Source of the DNA: Cyrtodaria siliqua
Lineage: Eukaryota > Mollusca > Bivalvia > Adapedonta > Hiatellidae
Reading direction: 5' to 3'
Length of the DNA: 64,000 nt
NCBI GenBank assembly: GCA_037043455.1
Contig: JAWPHD010004471.1
Location: 1-64,000, forward strand
The notes under the pieces: model-generated
What the model was told of the DNA's origin: nothing
Database searches by the model: none
Seen by the model: only the letters and a program-made list of their open reading frames with translations
Shown: positions 36,823 to 46,951 of the stretch, piece after piece
Layout of the letters: each line of letters begins with the position of its first letter
Numbering within the stretch: position 1 is the stretch's first letter
Translations under genes and position numbers: made by a program

Positions 36823-36970
36823 ACCTGTGTTTTATCGGTGAATAAAATACAGTTAGTCGTTCGGATGCCTAACGCACTTGTGATTTAATTACTGGCGTCC
36901 GAACGACTAATGATTTAATTACTGGCATCTGAACGACTAACTGTATTTTATTCACCGATAAAACACAGGT
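36823..36970. mobile_element. 148-bp MITE with 47-bp inverted repeats
   Basis: Left arm 36823-36869 and right arm 36924-36970 match at 46 of 47 positions when one is reversed. Ends are ACCTGTGTTTTATCGG. The flanks share ACAT on both sides, a possible target duplication. The centre has a direct repeat of TGATTTAATTACTGGC. Confidence 0.88.
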
Positions 36971-37341
36971 ACATATTTCTTATTTCTTAAACAAACTTAC
37001 CGTAACTCTGCATTTAGATTTTATTTTTATTTTTTACCCATTTCAAGCAATTGTTGGAAAAATATTCAATGATGCGCATCATTGAAGTGAGATATCATAT
37101 GATATTTAATTTATTTAGAGTGGGATATTCCATACCTTTATTTCTTTATTTCCTCCAGATTAGGAGATTATCTTGAATGCATTTGACAGTTCTTAACATG
37201 TATACCTCTTTGTAAAATAGCAGTTTACCTCAACATGTGTTTTAGGATTTATATTGTGTGGGAGTTTGTTATATTGCCATGAAATTTTTATTATTTCACC
37301 AATGTGCACTATTGCCAATATTATTTTTATTTCTTTTTCAG

Positions 37342-37610
37342 ATCGACAGTTCAGATCAAAAAAGAGAACTTTGGTTAGTCCAATGGTTAGTCAGACAACA
37401 GCACCTTTAGTCCTTTCAGAGCGACTTTTGTCGCTAGACTGTGATCGGCTTGAGTTAGAAATTAAGCGCTTGAAAGCAGATACTGAAAAAATCAATGCAG
37501 AGTGAAATTTGATTTTAGCAAAAACTGAATATTACAACAAAAAAATGTTGTTTGAATTTTCTTCAGGTTCTTCTGTTATAGATGCTTTTGGTTTAACTCA
37601 TTTAAATTAA
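37342..37610 (+). pseudogene. Terminal exon of a coiled-coil protein with an in-frame TGA
   Basis: A good acceptor (TTTCTTTTTCAG) at 37341/37342 opens a frame reading RQFRSKKRT, LVLSERLLSLDCDRLELEIKRL (a heptad-like Leu/Glu/Lys helix) and EKINAE. A TGA follows at 37503-37505, yet the same frame goes on with NLILAKTEYYNKKM to a TAA at 37610, still helix-like. Such C-terminal coiled coils occur in Myb/SANT-like accessory proteins of Harbinger elements and in host trihelix proteins. A candidate preceding exon at 35706-35783 encodes PSTPSTPGS after an AG. It lies tail-to-tail with the HARBI1-like gene, but I cannot show that they belong together. Confidence 0.4.
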
Positions 37611-37789
37611 ATCATAAATATCCATAACAGAAGATAGTACATATATATGACCAAATAATACAATATGTGTGGTTCCAGTAATTTCCGTTTTAGAGAGGCT
37701 TTCAGGTCTGTACGATCATCAATACACTGTAGAAAATCATCCTTTATCTTTAATATTGTAGATCTATATAATATTTTTTTTCTTTTTTC

Positions 37790-38650
37790 TCAAACATTTT
37801 CGATACTTTAACACTTAGAGATACCAAACTTGATATGTGAATACATCTTGGGATAGCGGTGTGTCGCGTACCAAAATAAGGTAATTTGTGACCTTGACCT
37901 GTGACCTCTGTCATAGAAAATACATAGAAAATGCTTGTCTGGACCGTTTTTTCAATACTATAACACTTAGAGATACCAAACTTGGTATGTGGATACATCT
38001 TGGGATAGCGGTGTGTCGCGTACCAAAATAAGGTCACTGTGACCTTCATCTGTGACCTCTGTAATAGAAAATGCTTGTCTGGACCGTATTTTCAATACTA
38101 TAACACTTAGAGATACCAAACTTAGTATGCGAATACATCTTGAGATAGCGGTGTGTCGCATACCAAAATAAGGTCATTGTGACCTTGACCTGTGATCTCT
38201 ATCATAGAAAATGCTTGTCTGGACCGTATTTTCAATATTATAACACTTAGAGATACCAAACTTGATACGTGAATACAAGTTGAGACAGCGATGTGTCACG
38301 TACCAAAATAAGGTCACCTTGACCTTGACATGTGACCTCTGTCATAGAAAATGCTTGTCCGGGCCATATTTTCAATACTATAACACTTAGAGATACCAAA
38401 CTTTGTATGTGGATACATCTTGGGATAGCAATGTGTCGCGTACCAAAATAAGGTCACTGTGACCTTCACCTGTGACCTCTGTAATAGAAAATGCTTGTCT
38501 GGACCGTATTTTCAATACTATAACTTTTAGAGATACCAAACTTGGTATGTGAATACATCTTGGGATAGCGGTGTCGCGTACCAAAATAAGATCATTGTGA
38601 CCTTGACCTTGATCTTTGACCTCCATCATAGGAAATGTCTGGAAAATGCC
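37790..38650. repeat. 140-bp tandem array, six copies, with AGGTCAnnnTGACCT palindromes
   Basis: The block ACACTTAGAGATACCAAAC starts at 37811, 37963, 38103, 38243 and 38383, with a variant at 38523: spacings 152, 140, 140, 140, 140. Each copy also has GCGTACCAAAATAAGGTCA. Perfect 6-bp inverted repeats with 3-bp spacing occur at 38031, 38171, 38311 and 38451, and a one-mismatch form at 38589. Confidence 0.93.
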
Positions 38651-39512
38651 TGTCTGGGCTGGTGGGGGACTATTGATTGCCCTGCAATTCTTGATGCTCT
38701 TGTTTTAATTTTAACGAGCGTTTTGGCGAGTTAAAAATAATTCGTAACGAGTTTCATAAATCTAATATGGAATGGGAACGAGTTTAAGATCCTTTTTATC
38801 ACATAACATTGCAATCAAATTAGTAAAAATTAATTCAGATGGACATAGAACCGTAACGTCGCGTCTCACATGTAACGTTGCATAATAAAGAGTTTGTGTT
38901 TTACCTCTTTGCAAAATAGCAGTTTACGTCAACTTTTTAACAAACCAAACAAAATGTTTTATAAAACGTGCATTATTTTTATAAGCTGTCACAAATAATA
39001 AGTTTATGACTCAGATCTGGGTAATTTGTAAATAATAAAACAGTTTCAGTTAATGAACTTGCGTAGTGTTACAGGTTTAACTCAACCAATCAAAATCGTT
39101 CCAGGTTGTATTACAGGTGTGTCATACAATAGAATATTAATGGGTGTTCGACACTGCTAACTAGGGACGTTATGTGATAAATACTGGTAATGTAAATGCA
39201 GTAATAGAAAAAGAGGTAAATTAGTATGTTGATGACTAAATTTGACTAGTTTTAATTTTGAAATTCCTATATTTGTTTTTTGGGGAAAATCCTATAACCG
39301 AAACCACACATGTTATATTACTTGGGTTAAATGATCTAGCCATAGTATACCAGAGCTTATAAACCGTTATTTTACATTTAGTCCTGATAGTAGTACATGT
39401 ATAGTAATGTAATTACCAAAGTACTAATATACATTTTGGGTTGATAGCATGGTGTTTAAAACCATTTTTCAGCACATGTTAGGCTATGCCATACGGTCTA
39501 TTTGTTTTTGGC
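38651..39512. other. No gene seen
   Basis: AT-rich DNA between the 140-bp array and the end of the HARBI1-like gene. Confidence 0.4.
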
Positions 39513-39895
39513 TCAGACAAAGTATGTATTTGTGATATGCTGACGCATAGCTCTACCTTCTACACGAGCTCCAGCAATATGATCAATTCTTGGATCAAAT
39601 GCTGGTACAACTCTGGGCACATCAACAATGTCGTGCCTGTCAATGCCAATGTTGTGTAGAACACTGCAGGACACAAAATTCTTTCCAGCTCGAGTAGGCT
39701 TTGCCCTTATATTTTTCTCCATTATCTGGAATCTCTGTTTTAGTATACCAAATGTTTGTTCTATGAGGACTCTGGTCCTACACAGTCGCCGGTTGAACCT
39801 GTTTTCAGCTGCATTTGCTGGTTGTAGGTAGGGTGTCATTAAGTACCTGGGCGTCGGATAACCACTGTGACCCAAGAGAATTCCTTGACAAGTCC
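39513..39895 (-). CDS. HARBI1-like exon 4
   Basis: Acceptor TACCAG, stop TGA at 39513-39515. TCQGILLGHSGYPTPRYL, MTPYLQPANAAENRFN, RVLIEQTFGILKQRF and CSVLHNIG are the C-terminal DDE_4 motifs. The Asp-to-His change is in GHSGYP. Confidence 0.88.
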
Positions 39896-40244
39896 CTGGT
39901 ATGAAGAAAAATATTCAACTTACCTATACAATAATTCAAAGAACACTTATCGGTTATACATTTAAGTTTTAAAGTTAGTACCTACATCAGGATAGCTCTA
40001 TTTTGTTGATTTGTTAAATTACATTTTTGTCTGTATATATGCTTGCACTGGTGTCTTATATGAAAGCCATGTTTAATCGATTAATGATCAATCACCGATT
40101 CCGAAAACTAGACATGTTCTGATTCTTATTATTAGTACTTTATAATATTGTATTAAGATATTAATGAGTGATTTTGAATTACAAATATTTAATTTTCAAC
40201 ATAGGTCACAAAGGAGAAGTTTTGTTTTGTAAAACTGTTTTTAC

Positions 40245-40349
40245 CATTTTCAAACTTCAACTTTAGATATGAGTTTCTCCAGCATCGTGCATCCTTCCTG
40301 GCCAGCGTCCCTGTACATATCTCAACTTGTAGTCGACATCACATACTGC
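40245..40349 (-). pseudogene. HARBI1-like exon 3, frameshifted
   Basis: ATTTCAG acceptor and AATG|GTAAAA donor. 105 bp, but 106 modulo 3 is needed to keep phase with exon 4. Homology changes frame between MHDA and RNSYL. Confidence 0.75.
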
Positions 40350-41423
40350 CTGAAATATGTGAATAACTATAATTGCGCCTATCTCTCAATAACACTAGCG
40401 TTGCTTTATAAACCTAGGATAATCATCCAAAGCTTCACTTGTATTTGTAAGTGCTATTTTTAATAGCAGATATACTGAAAAGAAATTAATTTAACAAGAC
40501 CTTATGCACGACTAATTGAATGTTAATTTTTACAATTGTGAAGTATTTAAAAACAAACATTGGCATCACATGGGGATCTTATTTTTCACTTCTTATTTGT
40601 GATCCAATGTATCACAGTATCTACCATTTAGTTAAAACCGCATATTTCATTTAAAATATGATGAGGTACATGGTTAAACTTAAAGGGAATGTAGCAACAC
40701 AGCCAAACAATCTTTATTATTTACAGTTCTGAAACTTGAAAAGGGGTGAAAGAATATCTGAAAATTGGACTATAAACAAAGAAGATATGATCATTTGAAG
40801 GTCCTGTTGAAACGGATATGAAAGCCGCAATTTTGAAAACTATGACATCACAGTTCTAAATGGCCATATATGGAATATTTATGAATACGAAAAATTACCG
40901 ATTTATAGGGAATAAATGACGGCAACTGTATGAAAAATATGCATACTTAATGGCAATAATGTTTTATATGACCAGTAAAGTATTTTGCATTCATTTGCAG
41001 TGATTTGCTTAGCTTTAAATGCTACTGATCCATATTCCTTATTTTCATATATAGTAATTTTGAACTATGACATCATAGTTCTCAAAATGGAGTCTCCCAT
41101 AAACGTTTTAAACAACCTTCAAATGGTCTTATCTTTCTTGTCTATCATCCGATTTTGATCATTCTTTCATATTTTTCCAAGTTTTTTCAGAACTCTTAAT
41201 AACAGAGCTTGTTTGTCTGTGTCGCTACATTCCCTTTAATTAAATAACTGTACTGCGTTCAAAGTTTATATGAAAAACGCAAAAATAATTGATAATAACC
41301 TTGTCATGATAATGAAATAGTGAACCATTTTCCCCGCGCAGTATCGTTTAAAAACGATGCCCAGCATATCGCTGCTAATTATGTTAATTGTATTGCTCAT
41401 GACCTCTGCCACACCACATATGA

Positions 41424-41625
41424 AAACGTGGCTCCATGCTAAATCATGAAGTGTCTACTATAGAATTTGCAGCAACTCGGCAGTTCTGCAGGTTTTAGGC
41501 CCATTCTCCATATTTTTTATCTTGATTTAAATGGAGGATGAGCCTGGTACGTTCATTCCTGTTAGGTGCCATATAACCTTTCATTTGTTGGTGCGCCTTA
41601 AAACCCAATTCAGTTCAATTCAGTT
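41424..41625 (+). mobile_element. SINE-like dispersed repeat with AATTC tail, copy 2
   Basis: Second copy of the 33325-33552 repeat, inside intron 2 of the HARBI1-like gene. Tail AATTCAGTTCAATTCAGTTC. Confidence 0.75.
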
Positions 41626-41861
41626 CATGACCTCTGCCTAATTGGTCAGATCATTAGGGCTAGTTTAGAGACTAAGGACATGAAAATGAAATACAGTCGG
41701 ATAGCTAAATTCGTATTTGGATTGATGCCATAATTTTGTCAGTCAAATAAAAGATTAAAGATTTTAAAAAACAGTCGATTGTAGATTTAAGAAATGTGCG
41801 TCTTCTTGATATCATAAATATGCAAACTTTAGAATCAAGCATTGGTTACTTTTTTACTTAC

Positions 41862-41977
41862 TTGCACATTCAGCGTAGCACCCTTTCTCCCCATGTAGTC
41901 TTCTGTACGATCATTAGCTTTCGGCTTTCTGATGGACACGTGGGTTCCGTCAAGGCAACCAATTACGTTTGGAAAGC
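41862..41977 (-). CDS. HARBI1-like exon 2
   Basis: 116 bp, TTTCAG acceptor and CAA|GTAAGT donor. Encodes GFPNVIGCLDGTHVSIRKP and YMGRKGATLNVQ. Confidence 0.85.
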
Positions 41978-42137
41978 CTGAAATCAGTATTGATGCTGAT
42001 GAATACATGTAGGATCTTAATATGTGCATTTAAATTCAATGATTCAAGGACCGCAGTGGAAATAAACTTTCGAGCTTTATGTAAAAAGGGTTACAAGATC
42101 CAATGTAAATTAATTATTTGATCAGGCTTATTTCTGT

Positions 42138-42600
42138 TTTTAGCTCTGCTGATCTTTGATCAGCAGAGCTTATGCCATGGTGCGTCGTCCGTTCATCCGT
42201 CCTTCTGTCTGTAAACTTTTTTTGTAGCGACTACTCATCTGAAACTACTGGATGGATGTTCATGAAACCTTACACGGCTATAAAAAAAAAAGATTTTTAT
42301 AAAACAAGTTTGTAGCGACTACTTCTTGAAAACTATAAGTGATATTGATATGGGACTTTCCCTAAAATGATCATCATGACATGATGTGGTTCTTGTTGAA
42401 ATTTATTTTGATTCAACATTAAACATGGCTGCCAGCGGCCATCTTTGTTTACATAGTTACATAGTAAAAAGTTGTAGCGGCGACTACTCCTCTGAAACTA
42501 CTTGACAGATTTTCATGAAACTTTACAGTAATGCTGATCTAGCTATCAAAACTTATCAGTAGAGCTTCAAGGTCATTGACCTCTTGTTTATACAATGGAG
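42138..42600 (+). mobile_element. Dispersed repeat starting with a 13-bp hairpin, copy 1
   Basis: AGCTCTGCTGATC (42142-42154) and GATCAGCAGAGCT (42158-42170) form a perfect stem with loop TTT. Then follow GGTGCGTCGTCCG, TGTAGCGACTACT, TTTTCATGAAACTTTACAG and GTAGAGCTTCAAGGTCATTG. Non-coding; in intron 1 of the HARBI1-like gene. Class unknown. Confidence 0.7.
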
Positions 42601-43613
42601 TAAATGAATATTATATTATTTTCAATATCAGTGATAACACATTTTAAAAACTAAATTGAAACTAAAATGCATGACTATAACTTCTGTGATATAGCATTAA
42701 TAAAGCTGTTGTTGATAATGTGATAGAATTTCTGTGATAATTGATAATAGTCGGATTTTTAATTATATAATATGTTTATCTGTTATTTATTTTCTCATCT
42801 TACCAATTGTTTGTTATAACTTGAATATGAATATTTTACCTGAATAAAATTGAAATGAATTGATTTGAAACTGAATACGTATTTTTTTGTTCATTCTTCC
42901 GGGTCTCCGACTCATCACCCTGAACAATTGATGATTCTGACATGATTTACAAATTGCATATTTATTACACTACTGTATTTCATATTATTATATTTATGTC
43001 ATAACAAGATAACACTCCCCTTCTGCAAATAAATACAATGAGTTGACTTTGTTTATTATGCATTTTACTTCAAATTAAGAATTATTTCACAATTTTCGGC
43101 ATTTATTCAGTTTAAATGCCGGTATTGCAAATTCGATGAAGCGATTAGCGCTTTATGGTAAATTTCTTATTTCCTAACGGTGTTTGAAACCGCATAAAGA
43201 CTGAAAATTTGCGAATCATCGCTTATATTTACATTATTTTCCCATCACTATAGTACCAACAATAATGTGCCTTGGGAGGTTGATAATGATAAAAAAAAAA
43301 GCATAAGAAGCAACTTCCATCAATGTATTATAGCCATTTTCTAGTGTGACATTTGATGCATGAGCAACAGTTTTGCCTTCGTTTTGAGATACATTGGATG
43401 AACATAAAGTAGCTTGAAAAGTTATTTTTTTCTCGAAATATTACTCTCTTTTTTCAAGATAAAGTGAATGTAAATATTCAGATTATATGTGTTATTATGA
43501 TTGTCTCTCCCAACGAAGTGGAGGAGTCTGTCTGTCATCAATGTTGTCATCGCTAATCTTTCTAAACGACTTGTTGGATTTCGACGAAACTTGGCAGGAA
43601 GCATCGGTATGAT
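42601..43613. other. Intron sequence, AT-rich, no gene
   Basis: Between the two hairpin repeats. No ORF or recognised element. Confidence 0.4.
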
Positions 43614-44060
43614 CAGTTTTAGCTCTACTGATCAGAGATCAGCAGAGCTTATGCCGTGGTGCGGCGTCCGTCGTCCGTACGTCCGTCTGTCTGTCCGTCC
43701 TATTTGATCCTAGCAAAACTTGGCAAAACTTCAGGTCGGCCGGAAATTCAAGATGGCAGCCAAGGTTAAAAATAGATTTTCAAAAAACAAGTTTGTAGCG
43801 ACTACTTTTTGAAAACTATAAGTGATATTGATATGGGACTTTTTCTAAAATAATCAGTATGACATGATGTCGATCCTTGTCAAAAAATATTTTGATTTGA
43901 CGTTAAACATAGATTACATAGAGTTATATAATGAAAACTTGCAGCGACTACTCCTATGAAACTACTTGACGGATTTTCATGAAACTTCACAGGAATGCTG
44001 ATCTAGCTATCCAAAACCTATCAATAGAGCTTCAAGGTCATTGACCTCTTGTTGTTTTTT
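43614..44060 (+). mobile_element. Dispersed repeat starting with a hairpin, copy 2
   Basis: Same layout as the copy at 42138, with hairpin 43621-43633 / 43637-43649 (12 of 13 paired) and then tandem GTCCGTC motifs (43670-43700). Confidence 0.7.
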
Positions 44061-44202
44061 TGATGGAGTTATGGCCCTTGGACATTTTACTTTAAAAAGT
44101 ACTTCTCTTTCCAAACCACTTGTTGAAAGTCTTGGCAGGAAGCATTGGTAGGATGTCTACTTGTGCATATCACGTTTTTTTTTTTTTTTCAAAGTTTTTT
44201 AC

Positions 44203-44720
44203 AGAGTTATAGCCCTTTGACATTGAACTGGGGCGTCAACAAATTTTAAGTTAAAATGTTCCTCTTAAACGTCCTGTTGGATTTCGATGAAACTTGGAAC
44301 AAGTTGTTCATATCATTTAAATAATGTGTTTTTTGATCATACAAGTGCCTAAATAAAACATTTTGTGAATTATTAAGAGTTATAGCCCTTTGACATTGAA
44401 CTGGGGCGTCAACAAATTTTAAGTTAAAATGTTCTTCTTAAACGTCCTGTTGGATTTCGATGAAACTTGGAACTAGTTGTTCATATCATTTAAATAATGT
44501 GTTCTTTGATCATACAAGTGCCTAAATAAAACATTTTGTGAATTATTAAGAGTTTATAGCCCTTTGACATTGAACTGGGGCGTCAACAAATTTTAAGTTA
44601 AAATGTTCCTCTTAAACGTCCTGTTGGATTTCGATGAAACTTGGAACAAGTTGTTCATATCATTTAAATAATGTGTTCTTTGATCATACAAGTGCCTAAA
44701 TAAAAAAAATTGTGAATTAT
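44203..44720. repeat. 173-bp tandem repeat, three copies
   Basis: AGAGTT(T)ATAGCCCTTTGACA starts at 44203, 44376 and 44549, exactly 173 bp apart. Copies are almost identical. A GGATTTCGATGAAACTTGG phrase inside relates the unit to the 42-44-kb hairpin repeats. Confidence 0.92.
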
Positions 44721-46075
44721 TAAGGATTTATTTAACAACAACAAACCGAGTCGTCAACAGACCAAACTTATTAACTTCAGTTATTTAATCGGACGGCATA
44801 TAAACCATAGCTAGCACTGTCGGTTAATTTAACCTAATTTCGCGTTACTAGCTTTTCACGATGTTCGGCTAAAGGTGATGCATTTGGGACTGGTATGTGA
44901 GACTTTGCAGCGTTGGATGGGTCGGGAAAATGCGGGATACGCGACGACCGCTTTTATGGGTCGTCCGTATTTATACTTAATGGGCTTGTGGAGAAAATGC
45001 GGGATACGCATACTGCCCTGCTTTTTGCCTGGCATGGTACCGTATTTATACTTTATTGCGCATGTGTGTACGTGTTTTGTCTGTATGTGTGTATGTGTTG
45101 AATGTGTTGCAAGCAGGATATGATGACCTGCGTTAAATGTGATCGTTTGAATATCCGATTTCGACATAAGCTGGTGAAGATAAAGTTACAAATAAAGACA
45201 CGCATACAAATAAAAGATTGATTAATATAGAGACTCTGTAGCTTTTAGGAAACGGACGTATCTCTTGTTATTTTTTTATCCAAGTGATTCAGAAATGCAT
45301 TCCGTCTGTTCGCACATCCTATTTGTGTCCGCTCTTTAACTCTTTTATTCATGGAGGGCAAATAACTTCGCACAAGCAAAAGAAGATATTTCAATTAATA
45401 GCGGTGCCAAACATGGAAACATTTGGACAAAAATATTTGACCAGCAAAAAAAACACCGTTATCCATGCTCAATTTATTTGACCAAAACATTATATAGGGT
45501 AAAACGTAATTTTTGAGCGGTAACCATTTTTTTTTCTCGAATAATTGGAGGGGGCGGGGACAGAAGCATACATTGTGATGTGTGGGCGCCCACCTCACCC
45601 CGTGGCTCCCAGCTCCTACGCCTACGATCATCTGTGTTGGAAGTTGTAGAGGCCTCGAAAGAGGATAATGTATAGTGCATAATGCATACTTGTCTTTCAC
45701 AGTTATAGTTTTAGGTGGTAATATCTGGTTATAATTTATCATTGGTGTTGTTTTAATCCACGAGCCCATGGATTGTTGATTTAAATTTTAAATCGTGAAG
45801 TCCAACTATAACAGTTTTAACTTATCCTTAAAGAGCCCCATACCATATTGAAATAGACTATAGAATGACATACGGACTCATCTCCCTTTACCGTTGCGGT
45901 AAATGCTATACTGCATGAACTCTTTATTTGGTCGTACTAACATTAACTCTGCTTAGCACGTTGTTAAATTAAGAGCTCTCTGATAAAGAAATTAAATGCA
46001 TACGTCAAAGTTTGGTGTCAAGACAGAGAAACGGTTTGTATTTACATTTTACAGACGTAATTGAAGATACTTTAC
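44721..46075. other. Intron 1 of HARBI1-like gene, right part
   Basis: 44925-45065 has a diverged direct duplication (GGAAAATGCGGGATACGC and GAGAAAATGCGGGATACGCA, each followed by CCGTATTTATACTT). Short ORFs only. Confidence 0.5.
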
Positions 46076-46505
46076 CTGCAATGATGCCGAACCGCTGTTT
46101 CATGTCTATAGCTTCTTGGCCTTTTGGAAAGAAAATAAATCTTCTCGTCATGCCTTCTGACGACAGCAAGTCGTTCATAACACGACAACATCTGTTCACT
46201 GTTGACTGCGAAAGTTTTAAACTGTCCGCAACAGTCAACTGCATGTCGCCCGTGGCCACATACCGCAAAAATGCACAAACAACCATCACTGGGGGAACAG
46301 GGAGGGAGCGTTCAGTTGTACGCCGCACGTTTTCGTCTACCATATTAACAATAAACACGATTGTGTCCCTTCGAAATCGATACCTTTTAAAAAGTTCAAC
46401 CTCATTCAAATACTCTAATGGGTTTTCCCTATCTAAAAATACCCTGGGTCTTGGTAGACGCCTATTTATGATCTGCTGTACAATTTGTTTGTGAACAACG
46501 GCCAT
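46076..46505 (-). CDS. HARBI1-like exon 1
   Basis: Begins ATG (MAVVHKQIVQQIINRR) and ends GCAG|GTAAAG. 143 codons plus one base. RYRFRRDTIVFIVNMV and AFLRYVATGDMQLTVAD match the DDE_4-associated N-terminal region. Confidence 0.85.
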
Positions 46506-46951
46506 TTTGTTTCCTGCAAACTCAGAGCTTGAGACTGCTTGATAGTAGACTCAAGATTTAGAACTCAGACTAAAGTTTTGTGTCTGAGAATCCGACTCAG
46601 ATTTTTGATGAATAAACTGGAGTTCATTTTTTTGAGTCTGAGTTTGAATCTCAGATTTGAGTCTGATTCTTAGACTCAAACATATTGATGAATTTTAGTC
46701 CAGGCAGGTATATAACTATATTTTATGGTTTCATGTTTCAGGTTTAAACACGTCCATAGCTTTATCATTGATGATTCCTCAGTGTTCAGGAATACAACTA
46801 TTTGTTATTATTTCCTATTCTGTGAGTTCCCTCTAAGTTCATTTGTGTCATGACAAACTGGCTATATACTAATATACACAAGTCGGAAATGACTGAAAAT
46901 GACGCCTTTATTTTAAAGCTAAAGTTTACATAGTATGTTAAAACATTCATA
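46506..46951. other. Upstream of the HARBI1-like start: GACTCAGA/TCTGAGTC cluster
   Basis: 46518-46680 contains at least ten copies of GACTCA, CTCAGA or their complement (for example TCCGACTCAG, GAGTCTGAGT, TTAGACTCAAA), many in inverted pairs. It may be an eroded terminal repeat or a low-complexity stretch. A dispersed repeat shared with 33.8 kb follows at 46725. Confidence 0.55.

Larger units (their letters stand above)
39513..46505 (-). pseudogene. HARBI1-like (PIF/Harbinger transposase-derived) gene, four exons, damaged
   Basis: Exons on the minus strand: 46076-46505, 41862-41977, 40245-40349, 39513-39895, all with GT-AG borders. Exons 1 and 2 join in phase as IIA-G-FPNVIGCLDGTHV. The product would be about 346 residues, close to HARBI1. 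The N-terminus has the helix-turn-helix-like ADSLKLSQSTVNRC. First catalytic Asp: CLDGTH (near residue 153). Glu: RVLIEQTFGILKQRF. The second catalytic Asp is expected in GDSGYP, but the sequence is GHSGYP, with 35 residues between this site and the Glu. Exon 3 (AVCDVDYKLRYVQGRWPGRMHDA) then shifts frame before RNSYLKLKFENG, consistent with loss of about 7 bp. So it is either a dead transposon or a former host gene; introns and the absence of visible terminal repeats leave domestication open. Confidence 0.8.

Noticed and set aside
37801..38629. Reverse-strand ORFs (such as ILVRDTPLSQDVSTY repeats)
   Set aside because: Translations of the 140-bp array.
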